Assembly (NCBI GenBank): GCA_020650975.1
Contig: JAIPMN010001887.1
Coordinates: 1-30,429 of the forward strand
DNA: 30,429 nt
From: Apostichopus californicus
Lineage: Eukaryota; Echinodermata; Holothuroidea; Aspidochirotida; Stichopodidae
Reading direction: 5' to 3'
Each line of letters begins with the position of its first letter. Positions within the stretch are counted from its first letter, which is position 1. The translations under genes were made by a program, and so were the position numbers. Positions 8,278-18,300 of this stretch are shown here, one piece after another. The notes under the pieces were generated by a model. It saw only the letters and a program-made list of their open reading frames with translations, was not told where the DNA came from and did not search any database.

Positions 8278-10336
8278 ATGGAAGTAGAGGTCAAAGTTGA
8301 AGTCCTGGATGACGAAGATTATTTATCGCCACAAATATTAGAAAGGCAAGGTGAGCAGACACCATTCTGAAAGCAAAAAAGAAAAATACTGGTCTCGCCG
8401 TGGGGCCTTTCATAGGCCTGCAGAGGTTTAGGAGAGCTGAGAAGGACATTTTGAATTACGAGATAACTTTGTTAGCATATATTGATATGCTTTATTTTGC
8501 CTTTGAATCGTCATGTGTCTGGCATGATCGATGGATATCCCTATAAGGTATTTAGGTCAAAGGTAAGGCATGATGCCTTCCTCCCCCCCCCCCTCGAACC
8601 ACCACATTCTTATCTATAGGGGGTGGGGTCCTGAAAGTGTGACCTCTTGTGATTTAACTAACAAAGTGCCCTTTTGTTGAGAAAACTTGTAAAAAAAAAT
8701 TGTACCATCAAATACGTCTTGCGTCATGCACAGATGATTTATTATGTCACAACGAATTTTCTACCAGTTACTTTTTTTCCCCCTCTCAAATCAAAGTCAC
8801 ATGACCTATGATTGGTATAGAGTACTGCAACCCTGTTAATTGCCTACCTTAATGTTACTGTGGTTACCAGTCCGTCGTTCGCTCTGTTTTGCAATGTATC
8901 GGGATTTTGCAAAATAAAATTAAAGAGTGTTTAATATCCATTCAACCAACTAAACCAGCTTCGTTGTCTTTTCATTATCCAATTTACTATGTTAAAGCTG
9001 TCCAATAACATTTTGGCAAACATCGAATGTATTAACTTATTTCAATGCATAAAAGTGCAGTTTATTTCTCTTTCCCCTTTCAGAGATGTCATTATCTGAG
9101 ATGGACAAAAGAAGGTGCCAACAATTTGTGAACATTGAAATGGTCACCTCCAGAGTTAATGGACGAAAGGAGATTTTTATCGGAGAAGAAGGGCATACTG
9201 AAGACCATGGCCATAAACGTGAGATTTACGATACTAAAGATGAGAGAACGAAGGGATCAGATTGGATGGGTACAGGAGTGTCTAGTGTGTTCACTGAAGC
9301 AGCACATAGTAATGATGACATTCCAGTGCTCCATCACGGGGAAGAGGAGCAGGAGGCGGGAGAGGAGGAGGATGGAGGCTCGGATGATGGATGGGAGGTA
9401 CAGTCAGATGAGGATGATGGTGGTAACAGCGAAATTGTCAGAGCAGCCATGGAAGAACACAGAGAAGATTCTAAAGGCAGTCCAGATATTTACAAGTGTA
9501 GAGTTTGTGGGGAGGATTTTGCTTTTCTAGCACAGAAGACCAACCATGAGAAGATACATGTGAGAGATAAACCCTTTCGATGTCGGAAATGTCCCAAGGC
9601 GTACACCGTACCCGAACGGCTTCGAGCACACGAACTGATCCATGAGGGGATTTCCCTTTATACATGTAATGTATGTAACAAGATGTGTATATCCAAGAAA
9701 AATCTGAAAACCCACATGACTTTACATACGGGAGAGAAACCGTTTGTTTGTCGCTTCTGTGGGAAGACATTTCGCTTGAATCACCATTTACAATTGCACG
9801 AAAACATCCACAACGGGATAAAGCCGTATAGCTGCAAGACTTGTTCTAAGTCGTTTATTTCCACCAGCAGCCTCAGAGCCCATGAGACTGTTCATCAGAG
9901 CGAGAGAGCATACCTTTGTGGAATTTGTGGCATCTCGTTCAAACGCCCTCATCAGTTAAAGAGGCACGAAAAGGGGCATTCTGGTGAACGGCCTTTCAAG
10001 TGCACCTATTGCGAGAAATGCTTCACACGTGCCTACCATCAAAGATGTCACGAGAAGGTACATACAGGTCAAGGCCTCTTGGAGTGTAATTATTGTGATA
10101 AAACATTCTGTAGCAGAGAGAGGATAGAGAGACATGAGAAAATACACACGGGAGAAAAACCTTTCAAGTGCCACTTTTGTGACAAAAAGTTCATTCAAGA
10201 ATCACAGCGAAAAAGCCACGAGAAGACGCACAAGAATACAAATATATATGTTTGCACGGTGTGTTCTACTGAATTTAAGCGAAGCCGTTCCTTAGATAAG
10301 CATATGAGAACTCATAACGCTACAGAGCAGAAATAA
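8278..10336 (+). CDS. C2H2 zinc-finger protein with ten fingers, two coding exons
   Basis: Proposed CDS is join(8278..8350,9084..10336), 441 aa. The start ATG at 8278 has a good context (A at -3, G at +4). The donor CAAG|GTGAGC and acceptor CCCCTTTCAG|AG join in phase to give the codon GAG. Upstream acceptors at 8252 and 8263 imply a 5' UTR exon or additional 5' coding sequence. Residues ~110-140 are very acidic (Glu/Asp-rich). Ten consecutive CX2CX12HX3H fingers follow (about residues 161-434, DNA from 9491). TGEKP-type linkers are present only between some fingers (3-4 and 8-9; TGxGERP-like at 6-7). No KRAB, BTB or SCAN domain is seen. The expected role is sequence-specific DNA binding in the nucleus; the ortholog and target are unknown. 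Confidence 0.9.
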
Positions 10337-10654
10337 TGAATATTCATACTACGCATGTATGTCCAACACAATCGTTATAGTGTGTGTTGCTTAGAGTTGG
10401 ATAACTTGTTAAACACAGATAGTCATGTTTGTAAGGATATATCCGAAGGATAAATGTTTCCATTAAGAAAAGAAAAGACTGCCTTCGCAAATCTAATTGA
10501 GTAGAACGTCCCCTGTGTATATTTTTTGCAAGGTATAATGTGGATAATGGAGATTAGTAACCTTAATTTTCTGTTCATACTTAATTCATTGTATAGGTTA
10601 ACATCTTATGTTTCTTGCAATTGAAGACAATGAGACTCAGATTTGCATGGCTCT
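10337..10654. other. 3' flank of the zinc-finger gene
   Basis: Presumed 3' UTR and downstream flank. No canonical AATAAA was found within 300 bp of the stop codon, so the transcript end cannot be placed. No other feature was seen. Confidence 0.4.
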
Positions 10655-11029
10655 TTAAAGGGTGTGAAGACTCGCGCAAAAAGAAACGTCTAATACCGGT
10701 AATCTGACATAGTTTCGAATGAGGTGTAACAGAACTGTTAGACACCACCATCGATTGTAGAAAATACACACACACAGCTTACTACCATCGGTAATTAGAC
10801 ACTTGTGTATAGTCAGTACATACAGCTACGGTCAATACCCACAGCACTGTGAACAAACAATACAGCCATGGACATCTCAGGTCCAGCTAAAGGTAACAAG
10901 GTATCACGTTTCATTACTGTACTGTCTGCATTTTGAAGCGACACGAACAAAACGTCACTTGCAAGCAACGGAAAGTTAACTTTTTCAGATGGCCGCACGC
11001 GGTTTGGGGCGAGTCTTCAATGCCTTTAA
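10655..11029. mobile_element. TTAA-flanked non-autonomous DNA transposon (367 bp)
   Basis: The element occupies 10659-11025 between TTAA copies at 10655-10658 and 11026-11029. Its left end reads AGGGTGTGAAGACTCGC and its right end, inverted, reads AGGCATTGAAGACTCGC, giving a 17-bp terminal inverted repeat with 13 matches. TTAA duplications are characteristic of piggyBac-type elements, but the ends do not begin with the usual CCY, so the superfamily is uncertain. There is no transposase ORF. Confidence 0.75.
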
Positions 11030-11748
11030 ATATGCATAACATAGGAATGGAGAGTAGTAGTTACAAGGACTTTCTGGTGACCGGCAATATAAAGCTTATG
11101 TTGAAGAGAAAAATATTCCACACTGCGCTATAGTTGAAAACCCGTGTCCATACCATGCCCCTAACTCGAGTTATGGTTGATTGAATGTGATCTATTTTGA
11201 CTTGCCAACCTTTTATCTCGATCAAGTTTATCTCCCATTTTGTTTTATTTTTCTATATTTTTTATGGAGCCAACATGTGGCGTTACCAGACTTTCGCATG
11301 TTTAAATTTAGGACCATCACTGGTGACCTTTTAAGCCTGCTCAATTCATATCTCAGAGTCTAGCGATTAACCGCCCGTATACGCGCAAGTTGGCTTCATC
11401 ATTAAGTGTATATGGACGCGCTGCAAAGTAAGCATATTGTTAAAAACATAGATTTATTGCAGCGACGAAGGGGCTAGATGCTTGAAATCTACCGAAATTG
11501 AAGCCTTCCTGTGATTTTTGCCGTGTATAGTAGGAATATCTTATATGCACTATGCGGTACATCGTTACTGCAAGGAATTTAGGATATTCCGTAAAGACTC
11601 TCCGTCCATTTCTTTCCTTCATTGCTATATCTTGTTAGGGACACTACTAGTTCCCTTCAACATTAAATTCAAATTAACATGTAAATGGTGCCTGATGTCT
11701 CGTTTATAACCCGACGGTTGCTTCCATCTTTTATCTGATACAAGTTCT
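11030..11748. other. Intergenic stretch, nothing recognised
   Basis: About 700 bp of AT-rich DNA between two transposons. Only short open frames occur, without recognisable domains or splice-site support. Confidence 0.45.
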
Positions 11749-12831
11749 TTCCCGACCATAGGCGTACGGGACCATTTCAGTTTGGGGGGGGGGCAGAAAA
11801 TTTTGTGCCCGAAAGTTCCCGTGACACTATCTAAGCGGAGCGCCACCATCGGTTGGCGCGTAGCGTACAAGAAAATTTTTGGCAAAAATGCCTCTCAGAT
11901 TGCGGGAAACGGCACTTCTGAGGCCTTGCAAGTTGCATCTAAACATTCTTTATTTTCTAATCTCACGTTTTAAAAATTTACACTTCCCCAAAAATTTGGT
12001 AAATTAGAAGAAGAAAAAATGGTAACATCACTTTGAAGGGGAAAAATAGGACAGTATATTTTTTAAGCTCCTATTTAGTTACCGTATTTATTATTTTAAC
12101 ACAGTACTCAGCTACCTCCAGAAAAAACATACATTGTTCAACGACACGTAGGCGGGATAATGTCGCTGTGTGGGGTGAGACTGCAATTTGTCTCACAAAA
12201 AGTATAAAATATAACAAAGAATATGCTAAACCTGTACTTCTAGGCTTTTAGGCACTCCCCCTCCCCCCACCATCCATGAAAAAGAAAATTTTTCTTATAT
12301 ACACTCATGTCGGGGATGTCCAGGTAGTTGACAAGTTAGAAAAAATTGTGATCGTGCAAAAGCGTGGTAGCCCAGATGAGCTGCGCTTACGGTGGTGTTA
12401 CACGGAAATATTCGGGCATCATGATGCTAAATATAGAAAATCATGGAATTGTCGGGCCAAAATTTGAAAAAGATTCGGGCAAGCTACTGCATATTTATAG
12501 ACATATATATATATATTTTCTCCTCTTAGGCTGCCCGAATTTTTCAGGACTTTTGCCCGAATTTCTTGTCCTCTGGAAATGTGGGGNNNNNNNNNNCGGT
12601 GGTGTTACACGGAAATATTCGGGCATCATGATGCTAAATATAGAAAATCATGGAATTGTCGGGCAAAAATTTGAAAAAGATTCGGGCAAGCTACTGCATA
12701 TTTATATACATATATTTTCTCCTCTTAGGCTGCCCGAAATTTTCATGACTTTTGCCCGAATTTCTTGTCCTCTGGAAATTTGGGGGGGACAGTCTGCCCC
12801 CCCCCCCGCCTCGTACGCCTATGTTCCCGAC
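11749..12831. mobile_element. hAT-like non-autonomous element with 8-bp target duplication, interrupted by an assembly gap
   Basis: The element runs 11757-12823 with terminal inverted repeats CATAGGCGTACG at both ends, followed by G or C runs. Perfect 8-bp duplications TTCCCGAC flank it (11749-11756 and 12824-12831). Near the left end (about 11820-11960) it carries the shared palindrome block in the orientation opposite to the 1374-1676 element. The interior is AT-rich with no transposase. A 10-N gap sits at 12587-12596, and the sequence on its two sides is nearly the same, so the true length is uncertain. Confidence 0.88.
12390..12786. repeat. ~195-bp direct duplication on either side of an assembly gap
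   Basis: Sequence 12390-12586 is repeated almost exactly at 12597-12786, separated only by the ten Ns at 12587-12596. The copies share CGGTGGTGTTACACGGAAAT and continue to CTTGTCCTCTGGAAAT, differing by a few substitutions and by the length of a TA run. The gap placement strongly suggests two unmerged contig ends or two haplotypes and not a biological duplication. Confidence 0.8.
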
Positions 12832-14040
12832 TGAATGTAAGCAATTACCGGACTAATTGCTTCACCTCCGACTTGTGATAGGTGAGGGCGTCCCAGTGCT
12901 TACTCTCATCCCCACCCATTAGCGCAAGCCCTCTCAGTGTAACCCCTCGATCGTGATGTAGAGTTTAGGGCCTTTGTGTGTGTGTTATTCGTTAACATGA
13001 ATCTAAATGCAAACAGTCACAAAGGTTCCCCCTAAAGTTTCTGCCAGTCCAAAGTTTGGAACACATTCTCTGGCATTTCAAAATTGTTTATGACAGAACA
13101 CACTGTTCCGTCCAATATTTTGCCTTCACGGCTGCCCACCTTCCCGGCCTACAGAAGTTCTTTGTTTCGTTCTTGGGCAGGACCCACAAATCCCTTTACA
13201 TAAAGGAGACGGTATCAACGACCCAGAACAGCCCCCCCCCCCTCCTTAATTATAAACTACTTCATTCGTATCCGTCCAATATTTTGCCTTTTCCCGTGAC
13301 CCTCCCGTGGCCTTCTTTGATGTAATAACTGTTCCAATTTTTTCAGTAGCTGGACTTAATATTACAAGAAGGAAAAGAGAAAACCTTTCGCCCTCCTGAG
13401 ACTTATTTATTTAGTAAAAGCAGGTTAAAATTCCAGTTATGGGTCACATCGTAAACTTTACTCATACCACCTTTTCTTAAATTTTCATTGCCTTTAATCC
13501 TATGTAAATTTTTACTCCTTAGCTTCCTACTTATCATCATACTTGAATAAACTGAAAATGTTGATCGTGACCTCGCAAACACCGGTTTCTATTTCGATTA
13601 GTATCCAGGTAGGCCTGTTAATTTCTCATCTATTCAACGGGTTAAGAATCTTCAGAAAAGTAAGGAGGGAGAGTGGGTGGGGTGGGGGGTTAACAAAATC
13701 AGTTGGACAGGTGGACCCCTCTTACATTTTCCTCTTCTAGATTGAAATTACGATATAATAGGTAATTTCCGAAATGTCGTTAATTTGGCTTTTAAGTCGG
13801 AAGTTTATTTCGCAATTTCATTTTGTTTACATTTTTATGCCCAAATGTCGGGGTATTTATTGTCTCCAAATCGTAACGTTTATCTCGAAATTTCCACGGA
13901 TTATGAGGTATATTTAACTAAAATTGACAGCTATTTCATTGCCTGCCATTCTTTTTGATAATGCCAAGGATCCAGCTGATTGATCCAAAAACAAGGGAGT
14001 GCTACTCTGTGTAGAAAATAGGTGAAAACTCCTGGTTCCC
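12832..14040. other. Intergenic stretch, nothing recognised
   Basis: About 1.2 kb without a supported gene. TCCGTCCAATATTTTGCCTT is present twice, at about 13108 and about 13270, which indicates a small dispersed duplication. A C13 run lies near 13232. Confidence 0.4.
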
Positions 14041-15315
14041 CTCGTACTACTTCTCTCCAAACCCTCCCCGCCCGCCCGCCCCCCCCCCCCTCCCCCACGC
14101 CATCCTCCGCCACTTCGGGGCTTTTACCGACGCACGAGTGACCAGCGCACTTTTGCTCTTCGAACAGCAGCTCTATAATAGTTCTTACACAGCGCCACAG
14201 CAATATTGCGTCATCGACTCTGTGTACGAAACACATGCTTCCGACTAGTTCCGACTATCTGTGAGATATTAAATACCATCGAAAATTTTCATCAAAGACT
14301 CAATATACGTATACGGTTAGTATCAAAATTTGCCTCATCTTCATCCTGAATTGAACCTTGAAGGAACGTAGGCTACTCTAGATTTAGAGGTATGTCGGTC
14401 TGCACCACTGTTGTTACTACAGTCTACAGTATGTTACTTAGGCTAATGTATTGAAGGCTCGGTCAACTTGCGTACCAATTGCACTACATAGTAGCCACTC
14501 ATTGCGTAGGATAGGCTATGTCGTGAAACTAGTCATTAGGCAACCGTTGAACAAAGAATAAGAGTTGAAAGCATATCGTCGGTCAAGCCTACAGTATGCC
14601 ACTGGAACTATATAAAATGTCATTGCTAAAGTCATCATATAAACATATTAACAGTATGATGGAGTTAATTACCCCTGGCTTTTTTTTTACAGCAAATTTT
14701 GTTTGCTTGGCTTATGAATTCCGTTTAGGCTAGGGCACCTCAACATGTTTTGTATTAACTACAGTATTTTACACGAGAATTAAGCAAAGGCGAAATAAAG
14801 ACAATAGGCCTAGCCTGCAGATCTTACATGTTTCTTGTGCCAGCCGGCAACCTTTTTTTTCAGTTGGAAAATGCTGTTTCAAACATAATTTGAAATCTTG
14901 TGAACATTTTCTGAGGAAATCACCCTAGCCTAGGCCTATACTTAACTTACTGTAGTAAGCTGATTTTTTTCTTCAGGTTCCCACAACGTTTGATCATATT
15001 GTTTCACAGTAGGCATATAGTTAGTCAGTGTGCAATGTCTAATGACTAACTTAATTTGAAAGCCTTACTAGTTGATCTCAATTTGCTCATACTGTACATC
15101 TAACTACTTGACGATAAGAATAGACCAGTGAGCAAACTGTGATGTACTTAAGTTACACTGCAGTAATACAAATGTTCCATTAAGCAGATCTGAATATGGG
15201 CTATTGTAACTTTACTTTATCAATCATTTTGATACCTTTACCAGTGTGTACGATTCTTTTCAATTTCTGCTTCCAGTTAGACTAAAACTTAGCTACTGGT
15301 TTGGTTAATATCAAG
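14041..15315 (+). promoter_or_regulatory. EIF2S1: Upstream region of eIF2-alpha: probable promoter and 5' UTR with intron
   Basis: A good acceptor (TTTCTGCTTCCAG, AG at 15275-15276) lies 40 nt before the start codon, so the leader is probably spliced. A consensus donor (TTTAGAG|GTATGT, GT at 14390-14391) could end the non-coding first exon. The GC-richer stretch at 14050-14230 is then a candidate core promoter; it contains TTGCGTCA at about 14204, similar to an ATF/CRE site. These assignments are inference. A long C run lies at 14080-14092. Confidence 0.35.
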
Positions 15316-18300
15316 ATGCCGTTGTTTTGCCGATTCTACGAGGAAAGATTCCCTGAGATTGAAGATGTCGTCATGGTCAATGTTTCGTCCATCGCCGACA
15401 TGGGAGCTTATGTTCATTTATTGGAATACAACAGCATAGAGGGCATGATACTGCTCAGTGAACTGTCCAGACGTCGTATCCGATCCATAAACAAATTAAT
15501 CCGTGTTGGACGTAATGAATGTGTTGTGGTAATCAGAGTAGATAAAGATAAAGGTAAGTTTTCTAATTTTGTGAAAGCTGTTAGCCATATTTATGAAGGC
15601 TATGTAACAATAAAGCTACTACTGTATACAAAGACACAATAAGATAACAAAGACTCTTGCCTAATAACCAAACAATGATTCAATACTAAGGACACTCTAA
15701 GATACTTACAAGTTACGTAGATTTGGTCTAGTTTTTCCCAAGGGTTAGAAAGTTAACATCAGCTCATTTGAAACCCTATCAATATGATGATCATGGATGA
15801 ACACTGGCTTAATACAAATCCCCTCCCCCCTTTTCGATGAGTGTTGAAGGCATGTGTGTAATTATTGCTCCCAGGAGCGCCAGTTAACATCCCCATCCAC
15901 CGGATGAGAGTATTCACCTCAGCTTCTAACCACTTTCTCAAATACTGTGGAAGGTGAAGGCATCCCCCTCCCCTCCCATTCATCATTACTGCAGTGTAGC
16001 TATATATAGTAAATAAAGTTGTTTTGAAACGATGGAAGAACAGAACCAAACCCCAGTTACCAATTTCCAAACCAGAAATACTGAATCCAAGGAAGATTCC
16101 ACTCAACAACTCTGCAGGCAACATTTCTGAATGGTTAAAGAGCGTGGTGATTTAAAGTATACTAACTATGAATGAATACACACTTAAATGAATAATTCGT
16201 CACTGTGTTGTATTCACATTGGTTGAGTTTCAAGCAAAGCAGATGAACGTGTTCTCCTACTTGAGTATTAAGTTACAAGTGCATAGTCACACCCAGGTAA
16301 GGACACAACAAAGAGAATATGGTTTCTGGGGAGGATTGGAGCCAGAATTTAATCTTGTGGAACGGACGCTTTAACTGCTACACCAGACCTGCATCTTCTA
16401 TATTTATCTTTGCCTCGCTGCAAAATTTGGTTTTAACAACATTTTACTGTCATTCTTTCTGTCCATTGTGTACATTTTCATAAGTTTGTGCAACACAGCA
16501 TCTGATTTGCTTAAAAAATCCCTTACCCTAGTTCAAATGAATAACTGGTTAATATTTGATGAACTCTTACCCCTTGAACAAATCCCAAACAGTATGATCT
16601 GACAATATTTATCAGTCTCCTTAATACAGAACATTTTACAAGTTTTTTAATCTTTGGTATGCCTTCATCTAGATACGTATAACATTATCACATGCTTCCC
16701 CCTCTTTGTCAATGTTCTTCATGTGAACTTTGACATTATTCTTATCTTTCCAATTCACAACTGTCCATTCCTGTCATATTTATGATTAATTAAACTTATT
16801 TAATTGAAATTAACTTTATTCTACTATATGACTCATAAATTTGTCAGAATAAAGCATCCATAGAGCTACAAATTATTGGCTATCTTTCCTGCAAGGTTAT
16901 CTACATACAGTAGCACAGTCGATCAGTGGAGTAAATAATTGTGTAATTAGGACTGAGCTCGTTACCGTAATTAAAGTGATTACCAGTACTCAGAAGCAAG
17001 ATTTCATTTATTTTTAAAGGTTACATTGATTTGTCCAAGAGGAGAGTCTCAACAGAAGAAATTGCGAAATGTGAAGAAAAATTTGCAAAGGCTAAAGCTG
17101 TGAGTACCTAGAACTAAGATTAAACATGAAATAATAATGATAATGTATGTATGTATGTATATGTGATCTTCCTGCAAGCAGGAACTCGCGAAAGAAGCCA
17201 TGGAGGCTTTTAGACTCGCAAGCTGACCGAAGCCAATCTCTCGGCACACATCCATTTAACGTCCATGTCGTGAAGTTGTTATTGAACAACACCCTTGCCA
17301 GACGACAAACATTGCTGTCGGCGGGAATCGAACCAGGGATCTCATGACTGGGATACGCAGGCGTTAACCACTAGGCTATACACTCCGCCTGTAATAATAA
17401 TAAGGCCCGCCCAGAAGGCAGTTACTTTACAATGCTAAGCAGCCACATGTTCATGTGGGAGAAGCTTAATGGTTTATAACTCTAGGTTTGGTGGCTATTC
17501 ATATTTAAAGTCTTAGCTCAAATTTAGTCAATTTTTTTTTACAATTTTCTACACCATTTCAGATGCAAAAATAGGGAACTTCTCCTGAATTCAAAGTTGC
17601 AAACATCATTTTAGTTCACTGGCCAGGGCTGGTACCCACAGGTTTCATTGGTTCTAATGCGCCATAGCCTTCATCCACTTGACTACAGCAAAGAACGTTA
17701 ACAATGAGACTAGGAGTACTCCATTAGCTTAATTAAATGGTCTTACCTATGTCTTACCTACTAGGGTTAAGCAATGCATTACATGCCAGTTTTAACTACC
17801 AAGGGTAAACGGGTTATTTTCCATTAATATTGTTTTTATGTATGTCACTTTCATCTTCATCAAATGCTAATGAAATGCATAAAATGCTAATTTTCCATAT
17901 GATGCTCTAAAGATGAACATTGAGTCCCAAATTCTGTGTCTTTTGTACCAATCACTGTAATCTGTTGTTTGAATGTTCAACAACAAGAAAGACATTGCAA
18001 TGAAAGAGCCTAGTACTGTATTGCTTACAAATTAGCACCTACAATATAATAAGTAGGGTTCAGTGAAAATAACATAATTTATGGATTTTCTAGAAGAGAA
18101 TTTGCACATCATTCATTTTAGTCTTTACTCTTATTACAGCCTGATTTTTAGCCACATGTGACCTCCACAGCTCGATATTTTGTTTAAAATTGGCTAAATT
18201 TTCAATTTTATGGTCTCCTCAGGTTAACAGTATCCTGAGGCACGTAGGAGAGCTGCTGGGATATGAATCAGATGAGCAGCTAGAAGAACTCTATCAAAAA

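Noticed and set aside
12364..12834. 156-codon open frame across the gap
   Set aside because: It runs through the ten Ns and a duplicated contig end inside a transposon.
15301..15315. Upstream in-frame TTG as start of eIF2-alpha
   Set aside because: The conserved family N terminus starts at the ATG at 15316, and TTG initiation is not expected in an animal gene.
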